Assembly (NCBI RefSeq): GCF_007989825.1
Contig: NZ_BJUA01000006.1
Location: 124,001 to 188,000, forward strand
Length of the DNA: 64,000 nucleotides
Direction: 5' to 3'
Source of the DNA: Cellulomonas persica
GTDB lineage: Bacteria; Actinomycetota; Actinomycetes; Actinomycetales; Cellulomonadaceae
Shown here: positions 1 to 9,165 of the stretch, one piece after another
Layout of the letters: each line of letters opens with the position of its first letter
How positions within the stretch are numbered: position 1 is the first letter of the stretch
Notes under the pieces: model-generated
Told to the model about the DNA's origin: nothing
The model's database searches: none
What the model saw: the letters and a program-made list of their open reading frames with translations, nothing else
Position numbers and translations under genes: made by a program

Positions 1-152
1 CCACGGCGGTGCTCTCCAGGTGTTCAGCGCCCGCCGCTGGGTGCTGCGGGCTGGGGTGTGACCGAAGTCCGCACGCGTCGGGACCGACGCGGCACGGAGC
101 GCGCCCAGGCTACCGGTCGGACGCCGGGGGCCCGGCATCCGATCGTCCCGGG

Positions 153-176
153 CGGGCCGCGTCACGCCCCGGCCCG
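153..176. terminator. weak candidate terminator hairpin
   Basis: Seven-base arms (CGGGCCG at 153-159 and CGGCCCG at 170-176) enclose a ten-base loop, just past the stop of the minus-strand VOC gene. There is no T-run. The first 199 bases otherwise hold no gene I can support. A GTG at position 4 on the minus strand, with GGAGAG seven bases ahead, could be the start of a gene leaving the window to the left. Confidence 0.3.
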
Positions 177-199
177 CTGCACAGGTGTCCTTCGGCCGC

Positions 200-547
200 T
201 CAGTGCTGCGAGACGCAGAACTGGTTGCCGTCGGGGTCCGCGAGGACCGTCCAGCTGAACCCGCCCTCGGTGTGCGCCTCGACGTACGTGGCACCGTCCG
301 CGACGAGCCGGTCGATCTCCGCCTTCGCATCCGTCGCCGACAGGTCGAGGTGCACGCGGTTCTTGCCGGGCGTGACCTGGTCGACCTTCTGGAAGCCGAC
401 CCGCGCGACGCCCGTGACGTCGGCCGCGACGACGAACCAGCCGTCCGCCTCGTCGCGCACCTCGCCGCCGAGCTGGCGCGCCCACCAGGTCGCCAGCGCG
501 ACCGCGTCCGTCGTGTCGAACGTGACCATCTCCACTGTGAGTCCCAT
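200..547 (-). CDS. VOC family (glyoxalase/dioxygenase-like) protein
   Basis: A 115-residue single-domain protein of the vicinal oxygen chelate superfamily. It opens with the usual beta strand (VEMVTFDTTDAVALATWWA, about residues 5-23) and continues through KNRVHLDLS (62-70), where a metal-ligand His usually sits. It ends with the family signature WTVLADPDGNQFCV near residues 99-112. Such small actinobacterial proteins are mostly of unknown substrate; some act in resistance or small-molecule modification. The ATG at 547 gives the full fold and the domain needs no upstream extension. The next gene upstream on the same strand is the XRE-cupin regulator, ending 41 bases away, so cotranscription is possible. 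The family call is firm; the function is not known. Confidence 0.85.
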   Translation of the reverse strand: MGLTVEMVTFDTTDAVALATWWARQLGGEVRDEADGWFVVAADVTGVARVGFQKVDQVTPGKNRVHLDLSATDAKAEIDRLVADGATYVEAHTEGGFSWTVLADPDGNQFCVSQH

Positions 548-588
548 GCAGGACACCGTAGGACCGACCCCCGACACGCAGGGCGCGC

Positions 589-1170
589 TCAGCGCTCGGA
601 CCTGCGCGGACGCGCCCGCACGTGCATGCGCTCGCCCTGCGGGCCGAAGAGCGTCAGCAGCTCGGTCGGGCCGGGGCCGGGATTGACGAACGCGTGCGGC
701 GTGCGCGTGTCGAACTCGGCGACCTCGCCCTCGCTCAGCACCAGGTCGTGCTCGCCGAGCACGAGCCTGATCCGACCCGACAGCACGTACATCCACTCGT
801 AGCCCTCGTGCACCTGGGGCTCGAGCGTGCGCTCCGCGGAGTCCGGGGCCAGGACCAGCTTGTACGCGCGCAGCCCGCCGGGCCGCCGGGTCAGGGGCAC
901 GTACGTCGCGCCGCGGCGCTCGAACGGTCGCGCGTGCACGCGCGGGTCGCCCGTCTGCGGCGCGCCGACGAGCTCGTCGAGCGGCACCTGGTGCACGCGC
1001 GCGAGCGGCAGGAGCAGCTCGAGCGTGGGCCGCCGCTGTCCCGACTCGAGGCGCGACAGCGTGCTGACGGAGATCCCCGTCTCCCCCGCCAGCGCCGCGA
1101 GCGTCAGGTCCCGGCGCTGGCGCAGCGCACGCAGTCGTGGTCCCACACCCGCCAGCACGTCGTCGCTCAC
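589..1170 (-). CDS. XRE-family transcriptional regulator with C-terminal cupin
   Basis: A 193-residue protein with an N-terminal helix-turn-helix of the XRE/HTH_3 type (residues about 10-65; TGISVSTLSRLESGQRRP is the recognition-helix region). A C-terminal cupin_2 barrel (about 105-185) carries HEGYEWMYVLSG and GEVAEFDTRTPHAF. This layout is common in regulators that sense a small ligand, often of redox, amino-acid or detoxification pathways. I chose the GTG at 1170 because it sits just ahead of the HTH; longer in-frame extensions have no domain and run across the intergenic spacer. It is divergent from the oxidoreductase-methyltransferase gene starting at 1289, with a repeated TTGCCA element between them, so it may control that gene and itself. 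Confidence 0.9.
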   Translation of the reverse strand: MSDDVLAGVGPRLRALRQRRDLTLAALAGETGISVSTLSRLESGQRRPTLELLLPLARVHQVPLDELVGAPQTGDPRVHARPFERRGATYVPLTRRPGGLRAYKLVLAPDSAERTLEPQVHEGYEWMYVLSGRIRLVLGEHDLVLSEGEVAEFDTRTPHAFVNPGPGPTELLTLFGPQGERMHVRARPRRSER

Positions 1171-1179
1171 GCGGCCACC

Positions 1180-1206
1180 TTGCCATTCCGGCAACGATCC
1201 TTGCCA
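1180..1206. promoter_or_regulatory. candidate operator: TTGCCA direct repeat with inverted half-site
   Basis: TTGCCA occurs at 1180-1185 and 1201-1206, start-to-start 21 bp (two helical turns). The first copy is also half of an inverted repeat, TTGCC-N5-GGCAA (1180-1194). It lies ten bases upstream of the regulator GTG, in the spacer between the divergent regulator and the oxidoreductase-methyltransferase gene. The geometry suits an XRE dimer site, but binding is inferred only. Confidence 0.4.
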
Positions 1207-1288
1207 CGCGGCGGCGCACCGGGAGACGGTCCACCTGACGCAGGACACGGCGGCCGGGGACCCGGCCGCGGGGAGCGAGGAGAGCGCC

Positions 1289-2971
1289 ATGGAGCAGGCC
1301 CACGACCACGCGCACGTCCGGGACGCCGGGACGCCGGCTGCCGCGGAGCGCCAGTGGCCCGACGAGCGGACCGACCGCGCCGGCGCGTGGGACGTCGTCG
1401 TGGCCGGCGGCGGCGCGGCGGGCCTGAGCGCGGCGCTCGTGCTGGCACGCGCACGACGCCGGGTGCTGGTCGTCGACGATGCCCGGCCCCGCAACGCGCC
1501 CGCCGCGCACGCGCACGGCTACCTCACGCGCGACGGCGTCCCGCCGCGCGCCCTGCTCGCCCACGGGCGCGACGAGGTCGAGGGCTACGGCGGCGTGCTG
1601 CGCTGGGGACGCGTCGTCGCTGTGCGCGGGAGCCTCGGCGCGTTCGATGTCGAGCTCGACGACGGCACGACCGAGCGGGCCCGCGCGGTGGTGAGCGCGA
1701 CCGGCGGGCGCGACGTCCTGCCCGACGTGCCGGGGCTCGCCGAGCGCTGGGGGCGCGACGTGCTGCACTGCCCGTACTGCCACGGTGCGGAGGTCGGCGA
1801 CGGTCTCGCCGTCGTCGCCGGAAACGGTCCGCTCGGCGTGCAGGCCGCGCTCCTGTGGCGGCAGTGGACGCCCCACGTGACGCTCGTGCGCGGCGACGAC
1901 CGCCTGCCGGCCGACGAGGCCGCGCGCCTCGCCGCCCGCGGCGTCCGTGTCGCCCACGGCCGGGTCGCCGAGCTCGTCGTGCAGGACGACGCGCTGACCG
2001 CGGTACGGACGGACGCGGGCGAGACGCTCGCGGCCGACGCGCTCGTGGTGCGCACGACGCTCGTCGCGAACGCCGACCACCTGGCGCCGCTCGGGCTGGT
2101 CCCCGAGCCGGTCGAGCGCGCGGGCATCCGGTTCGCCACCGCGGTCCCGGCCGATGCCTACGGCGCGACCACGGTGCCCGGCGTGCGCGTCGCGGGCAAC
2201 GCGACCGACCCGGTCGCGACCGTCCTGACGTCCGCGGCCCAGGGCGCGACCGTCGCCGCGCAGCTCAACGCGGAGCTCGTCGAGCTCGACGCACGCGACG
2301 CCGTCGCGTGGTGGCGGGACCGGACCACGAGCGACGACGGGCGGGACCGCTCGGCGTGGTCGCTCGACGCCGCGGGCTGGGAGGACCGGTACGGCTCGGC
2401 GCCCGCGGTGTGGAGCGGCCGGCCGAACGCCGCGCTCGTCGCACAGACCGCGCACGTGTCTCCCGGGACGGCGCTCGACCTCGGTGCCGGCGAGGGTCGC
2501 GACGCGGTGTGGCTCGCGCAGCAGGGCTGGCGCGTGACCGCGGTGGACTTCGCGGCGACCGGGCTGGCCCGCGGGGCCGAGGCGGCCGCCGAGGCCGGCG
2601 TCGAGGTGACGTGGGTGCAGGCGGACGTCGCGACCTGGGACGACGACGCGCAGTACGACCTCGTGACGTCCCACTTCATCCACCTCGCTCCGGACGCCCG
2701 ACGCGGGTTCGTGGCGCGCGCCGCCTCCCATGTCGCCCCCGGTGGGACCCTGCTGCTCGTGCAGCACGACGCGCTCGACCTCGCCGCGCCGCTCGGCCGG
2801 CCGCACGACCCCGGCATGTTCCCGGGCGCGGACCAGGTGCGCGACGAGCTCGCCGGGCTCGACGACGGCTGGGTCGTCGAGGTCGCGGCGTCGGTCCCCC
2901 GCCACGCGACGACGCACCAGGGCGAGACCGTCACGGTCCACGACGCGGTGCTGCGCGCGCGGCGCTCCTGA
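1289..2971 (+). CDS. thioredoxin-reductase-like FAD oxidoreductase fused to class I SAM methyltransferase
   Basis: A 560-residue two-domain protein. Residues about 33-325 form an FAD/NAD(P)-dependent thioredoxin-reductase-like module, with the dinucleotide motif GGGAAG near 40-45 and a redox CPYC pair (Cys161, Cys164) followed by a second nucleotide-binding region around 175-190. Residues about 355-560 form a Rossmann methyltransferase with motif I DLGAGEGRD at 397-405, similar to the TehB/class I group. The natural fusion of these two modules is known from other actinobacteria, but its substrate is not established. The ATG at 1289 follows GGGAGCGAGGAGAGC, a good ribosome-binding site, whereas the longer reading frame upstream has no domain. 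It is divergent from an XRE-cupin regulator, which suggests inducible expression. Confidence 0.9.
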   Translation: MEQAHDHAHVRDAGTPAAAERQWPDERTDRAGAWDVVVAGGGAAGLSAALVLARARRRVLVVDDARPRNAPAAHAHGYLTRDGVPPRALLAHGRDEVEGYGGVLRWGRVVAVRGSLGAFDVELDDGTTERARAVVSATGGRDVLPDVPGLAERWGRDVLHCPYCHGAEVGDGLAVVAGNGPLGVQAALLWRQWTPHVTLVRGDDRLPADEAARLAARGVRVAHGRVAELVVQDDALTAVRTDAGETLAADALVVRTTLVANADHLAPLGLVPEPVERAGIRFATAVPADAYGATTVPGVRVAGNATDPVATVLTSAAQGATVAAQLNAELVELDARDAVAWWRDRTTSDDGRDRSAWSLDAAGWEDRYGSAPAVWSGRPNAALVAQTAHVSPGTALDLGAGEGRDAVWLAQQGWRVTAVDFAATGLARGAEAAAEAGVEVTWVQADVATWDDDAQYDLVTSHFIHLAPDARRGFVARAASHVAPGGTLLLVQHDALDLAAPLGRPHDPGMFPGADQVRDELAGLDDGWVVEVAASVPRHATTHQGETVTVHDAVLRARRS

Positions 2972-3029
2972 CCAGTCCGATCCTGATCGGTCCGCTTCCT
3001 GGTCGGTCCGCTCGTGGTCAGTCCGCCCG
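2969..3029. repeat. short tandem repeat across two convergent stop codons
   Basis: Four imperfect 15-16 bp units (starting at 2969, 2984, 3000 and 3015), each of the form TGRTCRGTCCGCYC, fill the 46-base gap between the plus-strand fusion gene and the minus-strand permease gene. The units include both stop codons. It has no strong hairpin and may be a slippage product. Confidence 0.55.
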
Positions 3030-4373
3030 GACGACCGGGTCGGCGAGCACGCGGCGCAGCAGAGGCCGTGACGACTCGGTGGCCGCCAGGACGAGCAGCA
3101 CGCCGGCCCCGAGGCTCACGGCGAGCAGGAGCAGGCCCTGGGGCGCGGTGAGCGCGGCGAGCCCGAACAGCGGGAAGAACAACGCCAGGGCGAGCCCGGC
3201 GGACCCGACGGACGCGGCGAGCACCGGGCCGAGCACCTCCCGCCGGCGCACGGCGTCGAACAGCTCGGTCGGCACGCCCGCGAGGTGCGCGAGCGCGAGC
3301 TCACGCCGGCGGTCCAGCACCGAGGCGGCCTGCGCGATCCCCGCGGACGCCGCGGCGAGCAGGAACGCGATCAGGAGCGTGAGCAGCGCACCCGTGAGGA
3401 TGTCCTGCATCAGCAGCCGCGTGTCGGCGTCGCCCGCGCTCTGCTCCGCGAGCACCGGGACCACCGCGAGCGCACCCGCGACGAACGACGCGAGCGACAG
3501 CCCGCCGACGACGCGCCACACCGCACGCGGGTCGTCGAGCAGGCGGCGCGCCGCCAGCAGGTCCTCGGGGGTGCGGGCCCTGCGCAGCCGTCGGCGCCCG
3601 GCGACGCCGAGCAGCCACGGGCCGATCGCGTTCACCGCCGCGAACGCGAGCGCGAGGCCCCCGATGAGGATCGCGGCGGCCGCGGCCGCGAACGCCTGCA
3701 GGAACATCGACACGACGACGAACCCGGCGAACGCCACCACCGCCACGACCACGCGCACGGCCCGCAGCGCGGGTGGCCGCACCCGCCGCGCCACGCCCAG
3801 CGGCGAGACGACGACCTGGCGCAGCGTGACCGCACCGCTCGCGACCGCGAGCAGCGGCACCCCGAGCCAGACGAGCGCGAGCACACCGGGACCGACCCAG
3901 AGCTCGTCGGCGGTGAACGTGCGCCCGAGGAACGGGACCGACGTCCACACCGGCAGCAGCGCGACGTACAGCACCGTGCCCGCGACCGCGCCGACGATCC
4001 CCTGGGTCGCGGTCTCGACCAGCGTGAGCCCGACGACCTCACGCGGTGTCGCGCCGAGCAGCCGCAGCGTCGCCAACCGGTCGTTGCGACGCGCGACGCC
4101 GAGCCGCGCCGCCGCGCCGCCCAGGGTCAGCAGCGGGACGACGAGCAGCACGGTCGCCACGTACGCGAGCAGCACGTAGGTGTCCCCGAGCCGCTCCTCG
4201 ACCCCGCTCGTCGGGTGCGCGGCGCGCTCGACGAAGCCGAGCGTCGCAGCGAGCACGCTCGTGGCGAGCGCGGTCGTCAGAGCGAACGCGACGATCGCGA
4301 GCGCGGTCGTCGTGCGACCGTCGCGGCCCGTGGCGCGGCCGAACCGCGGCGCGAGCGCGAGCACGGGGTTCAC
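3018..4373 (-). CDS. FtsX-like ABC transporter permease
   Basis: A 451-residue multi-spanning membrane protein with about eight predicted helices (for example residues 21-45, 66-88, 110-140 and several near the C terminus). It carries the FtsX-like domain with the cytosolic signature LATLRLLGATPREVVGLTLVE around 100-120, and a second copy near RRRELALAHLAGVPTELFDAV in the C-terminal half. It pairs with the ATPase gene immediately upstream: its GTG start overlaps that gene's stop (GTGA), so the two are translationally coupled. Pairs of this type (MacB/LolCDE/BceAB-like) move lipids, peptides or antibiotics, or transmit mechanical force, rather than import nutrients. The substrate cannot be told from the sequence. 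Confidence 0.88.
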   Translation of the reverse strand: MNPVLALAPRFGRATGRDGRTTTALAIVAFALTTALATSVLAATLGFVERAAHPTSGVEERLGDTYVLLAYVATVLLVVPLLTLGGAAARLGVARRNDRLATLRLLGATPREVVGLTLVETATQGIVGAVAGTVLYVALLPVWTSVPFLGRTFTADELWVGPGVLALVWLGVPLLAVASGAVTLRQVVVSPLGVARRVRPPALRAVRVVVAVVAFAGFVVVSMFLQAFAAAAAAILIGGLALAFAAVNAIGPWLLGVAGRRRLRRARTPEDLLAARRLLDDPRAVWRVVGGLSLASFVAGALAVVPVLAEQSAGDADTRLLMQDILTGALLTLLIAFLLAAASAGIAQAASVLDRRRELALAHLAGVPTELFDAVRRREVLGPVLAASVGSAGLALALFFPLFGLAALTAPQGLLLLAVSLGAGVLLVLAATESSRPLLRRVLADPVVRAD

Positions 4374-5179
4374 GCCGGCACCCGGTCCTGCGCCGTGCTC
4401 GTCGTCCGCACGCTCGTCGTGCCCGCGTGTCCGACGCCTGCGACGGGCGCGGCTCCGCAGACCGGTCCCTGCCCGGCGACGACGAGCCCGTCGCGCACGT
4501 CGATGCGGCGGTCGCACCACGCGGCCACGCTCGCGTCGTGCGTCACGACGACGAGCGAGGCACCGACCGCGCGCGTCGACTCCACGAGGATGCGCATGAC
4601 CTCCTGCCCGGTCGCCTGGTCGAGCGATCCGGTGGGCTCGTCGGCGAACACGACGTCGGGCCGGGTGACCAGCGCGCGGGCGACCGCCACCCGCTGCGCC
4701 TGCCCGCCTGACATCTCCCCCGGCCGTCGGTCCTGCTCGCCGGCGACGCCGAGCGTCGCGAGCCACTGCGCCGCGAGCTGCTGGGCCGAGGCACGCGGCT
4801 CGCCGTCGAGCATGGAGGCGATCGCCACGTTCTCGAGCGCGGTGAGCTCCGAGAGCAGCTGACCGTGCTGGAACACGAAGCCGTAGCGCCCGCGGCGCAG
4901 CAGCGACCGCTCGCGCTCGGACAGGCCCTCGACGCGTCGGCCGCGCAGGCGGACCGTGCCCTCGTCGGGCACGAGGATGCCGGCGAGCACGTGCAGCAGC
5001 GTCGACTTGCCCGAGCCGGACGGGCCCATGATCGCGAGGGCCTCACCCTCGCCGAGGTCCACGTCGACGCCCGCGAGGGCGGTCGTCGGGCCGTAGCGCT
5101 TCACGAGCCCGCGGGCCGCGAGGCGCGGGTCGTGCGCGGTCGTCGTCGGGACGAGCGGGTTCGTGGCCGTGTGACTCAT
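4370..5179 (-). CDS. ABC transporter ATP-binding protein (MacB/LolD type)
   Basis: A 269-residue ATPase subunit. It shows Walker A GPSGSGKST, Q-loop VFQHGQLL, signature MSGGQAQRVAVARAL, Walker B DVVFADEPTGSLD and the H-loop VVVTHD, all in the usual order, with the EPTGSLD variant typical of the LolD/MacB/BceA group. The last 30 or so residues (after DGLVVAGQG) are an unconserved tail. The ATG at 5179 places the domain start (ARGLVKRYG) at about residue 22. Its stop overlaps the start of the FtsX-like permease, which is its evident partner. The energy-coupling role is certain; the cargo is unknown. Confidence 0.93.
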   Translation of the reverse strand: MSHTATNPLVPTTTAHDPRLAARGLVKRYGPTTALAGVDVDLGEGEALAIMGPSGSGKSTLLHVLAGILVPDEGTVRLRGRRVEGLSERERSLLRRGRYGFVFQHGQLLSELTALENVAIASMLDGEPRASAQQLAAQWLATLGVAGEQDRRPGEMSGGQAQRVAVARALVTRPDVVFADEPTGSLDQATGQEVMRILVESTRAVGASLVVVTHDASVAAWCDRRIDVRDGLVVAGQGPVCGAAPVAGVGHAGTTSVRTTSTAQDRVPA

Positions 5180-5304
5180 GCGACCAGGCTCGTCGCGCAC
5201 ACCCTCGCAGGGCGTCCCTCGGCGGTCTCGCGTCCGTCGGTCGGCGTCCGCCCGTCGTCGGTGCCGCAGGCCCGGGGCGTCCACCCCTCGTCGTACGCGA
5301 CGCG

Positions 5305-6123
5305 TCAGGTGACGGGTGCGTCGACCGCCCCGCCGTAGCGCCGGTCTCGGCGGGCGTACTCCTCGATCGCGCGCCACAGGTGGCGCCGGTCGACGTCCGG
5401 CCACGCCTCCTCGAGGAACACGAGCTCGGCGTAGGCCGCCTGCCAGATCATGAAGTTCGACGTGCGCTGCTCGCCCGACGAGCGCAGGAACAGGTCGACG
5501 TCCGGCAGGTCGGGCTCGTCGAGGTACCGGGCGAAGACCTTCTCGGAGATGCGGTCGGGCTTGAGGCGCCCGGCCTGCACGTCGCGCGCGAGGGCCGCGG
5601 CGGCATCCGCGATCTCCGCGCGCCCGCCGTAGTTCACGCACATCGTCAGCGTGCAGACGGTGTTGTCCTTCGTGAGCTGCTCGGCGGTCTCGAGCTCGGC
5701 GATCACCGAACGCCACAGCCGGGGCCGGCGGCCCGCCCAGCGCACCCGCACGCCCCACGAGCTCATCTCGTCGCGCCGGCGGCGCAGCACGTCCTTGTTG
5801 AAGCCCATGAGGAAGCGCACCTCCTCGGGCGACCGGTTCCAGTTCTCCGTGGAGAACGCGTACGCCGAGACGTACTCGACCCCGATCTCGATCGCCCCTG
5901 CCACCACGTCGAGCAGCGAGGCCTCACCGGCCTTGTGCCCCTCGATCCGGCTCAGACCGCGCGCGTTGGCCCAGCGCCCGTTGCCGTCCATGACGACGGC
6001 GACGTGCCGCGGCACGAACTGCTTCGGGATCGCCGGCGGGCGCGCGCCGGACGGGTGCGGGAACGGGGGCTGAGGTGCGGGCACGCTGTCATTGTGCCGC
6101 TCGCGCAGGTCGCGCCGTGCCAT
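5305..6123 (-). CDS. uppS: isoprenyl transferase (undecaprenyl diphosphate synthase family)
   Basis: A 272-residue cis-prenyltransferase. It condenses isopentenyl diphosphate units onto an allylic primer to make the polyprenyl diphosphate carrier for peptidoglycan and wall glycans. Visible family motifs are [15 protein letters not shown] with the catalytic Asp (residues 43-57), the GHKAG primer-site segment, [15 protein letters not shown], and [17 protein letters not shown] near the C terminus. Actinobacteria can hold two such enzymes of different product length, and the exact chain length cannot be read here. The ATG at 6123 lies 39 bases after the recO stop, and recO-uppS adjacency is common in actinobacteria, consistent with one transcript. 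Confidence 0.93.
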   Translation of the reverse strand: MARRDLRERHNDSVPAPQPPFPHPSGARPPAIPKQFVPRHVAVVMDGNGRWANARGLSRIEGHKAGEASLLDVVAGAIEIGVEYVSAYAFSTENWNRSPEEVRFLMGFNKDVLRRRRDEMSSWGVRVRWAGRRPRLWRSVIAELETAEQLTKDNTVCTLTMCVNYGGRAEIADAAAALARDVQAGRLKPDRISEKVFARYLDEPDLPDVDLFLRSSGEQRTSNFMIWQAAYAELVFLEEAWPDVDRRHLWRAIEEYARRDRRYGGAVDAPVT

Positions 6124-6162
6124 GCGGCGACCTCACCTGCTCCCGTCCCGCTGAGCAGGCCG

Positions 6163-6894
6163 TCAGACGCGTTCGACGTGCGGGAGCGAGCGCAGGCGGC
6201 GTTCGAGGTGGAACTGGCTGAACGCGGCGACGAGGCCCGCCGCCTCCCCCCGGTGCCGCTCGGCGCTGCGGTCGACCACCCCCCAGTCGCCCGCGAGGAG
6301 TGCCGCCAGGAGCGCGAACGTCTCGGGTGCGGGCGACGCCGAGCCCGGCGGACGGCACGACGGGCACACGGCACCACCCGACTGCACGTTGAACGCGTGG
6401 TGCGGCCCGGGCTCACCGCAGCGCGCGCAGTCGTGGAAGCTCGCCGCCCAGCCCGCGACCGCGAGCGCGCGCAGCAGGTAGGAGTCCAGCACCAGACCCG
6501 GGGCGCGTTCGCGGGTCGCGAGCGCCCGCACGCCGCCGACGAGCAGCCAGTACTGCTGCAGCGCGGGCTCGTGCTCGGCGTCGACGAGGCGCTCGGCCGT
6601 CTCGAGCATGACCGTGCCGACGGTGTAGAGCGAGTAGTCACCCGCGAGCGCGCGGCCGTACGGGCCGATCGTCTCCGCCTGCGTGACGATGTCCAGGTTG
6701 CGGCCCGTCGACAGCTGCAGGTCGACGTGCATGAACGGCTCGAGCCGCGAGCCGAACCGCGAGGTGGTCCGGCGCACGCCCTTGCCCACCGCACGCACCT
6801 TGCCGTGCCGGCGGGTCAGGAGGGTGACGATCCGGTCCGCCTCCCCCAGCTTGTGGGTGCGCAGGACGATCGCCTCGTCGCGGTAGAGGCTCAC
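6163..6894 (-). CDS. recO: DNA repair protein RecO
   Basis: A 243-residue RecO. It loads RecA with RecF and RecR at gapped DNA and anneals single strands. The N-terminal OB fold begins at once with [24 protein letters not shown]. The middle holds the four-cysteine zinc motif (CARCG followed by CPSCR, about residues 160-190), found in many RecO proteins. I took the GTG at 6894 because the conserved OB strand starts at residue 4; the longer frame reading back toward leuA is noncoding in character. It is followed by uppS. The 274 bases upstream, to the leuA stop, hold no gene that I can support. Confidence 0.93.
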   Translation of the reverse strand: MSLYRDEAIVLRTHKLGEADRIVTLLTRRHGKVRAVGKGVRRTTSRFGSRLEPFMHVDLQLSTGRNLDIVTQAETIGPYGRALAGDYSLYTVGTVMLETAERLVDAEHEPALQQYWLLVGGVRALATRERAPGLVLDSYLLRALAVAGWAASFHDCARCGEPGPHHAFNVQSGGAVCPSCRPPGSASPAPETFALLAALLAGDWGVVDRSAERHRGEAAGLVAAFSQFHLERRLRSLPHVERV

Positions 6895-7168
6895 GGGCCC
6901 ATCCTCCCCCACACCGCCCACGCACCGTCGCCCGACCCTCCGGCCGGGCCCGCGGCGCCGGTGCCACGCCACGCTCGTCGTGCTCCCGTGGGGTGGTGGG
7001 AGACGGCTCGGTGGGAGCACCGGCGACGCAGGGTCGCGCACGCGCACGCCGCACGGGGTCGCCGCGGTGGTGTGCTGCGCGCCGCCCGGGGACGACGACG
7101 GTGGGTCGCCCCGGGGAGTCGGCTCGGCCGGGCTACCGGTGGGCACCGGAAGCCAGCCGGTCGGCAGG

Positions 7169-9001
<1,833 letters not shown>

Positions 9002-9021
9002 TCAGCCGGCGCAGAACGACA

Positions 9022-9058
9022 CCGCGGCAGGGGTCCGGCCTAGAAGGCCCCGCCGCGG
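9022..9058 (-). promoter_or_regulatory. candidate attenuator hairpin in the leuA leader
   Basis: On the minus strand this forms a stem of seven pairs (CCGCGGC with GCCGCGG), one bulged base, four G-C pairs and an inner CC/GG. The 5' arm begins six bases after the last of three adjacent Leu codons of the leader peptide, and the leader stop codon lies in its apex. A ribosome stalled at those codons would cover the 5' arm. Only a weak T-rich stretch follows, so the effect could be on transcription or on translation. Confidence 0.5.
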
Positions 9059-9108
9059 CACGGAAGGAGGAGGCTCACGCCCGTCGTGCTCAGCACGTCG
9101 GTCACCAT
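9040..9108 (-). CDS. putative leucine-rich leader peptide of leuA
   Basis: A 22-codon reading frame starting ATG at 9108 (or GTG at 9105) and ending TAG at 9042-9040, 77 bases ahead of leuA. It contains Leu at codon 6 and three consecutive Leu codons (CTC CTC CTT) at 13-15, then PCRGGAF. GGGGGAG lies directly upstream and is better spaced for the GTG. Leader peptides with runs of the regulated amino acid control leuA and other amino acid genes by ribosome stalling in actinobacteria. The arrangement with the hairpin at 9022-9058 fits that model. Expression is inferred. Confidence 0.55.
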   Translation of the reverse strand: MVTDVLSTTGVSLLLPCRGGAF

Positions 9109-9165
9109 ACTCCCCCGCGCGGTCCGCGGGGCAAGCGCGCCCACGTGTCGACCGCGCGCGGCCCG

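Noticed and set aside
200-2941. A 913-residue minus-strand open frame across the start of the window
   Set aside because: It runs through three genes in other frames, is dominated by Arg/Gly/Val low-complexity typical of high-GC antisense frames, and only its last 115 residues match a family; that part is called as the VOC gene.
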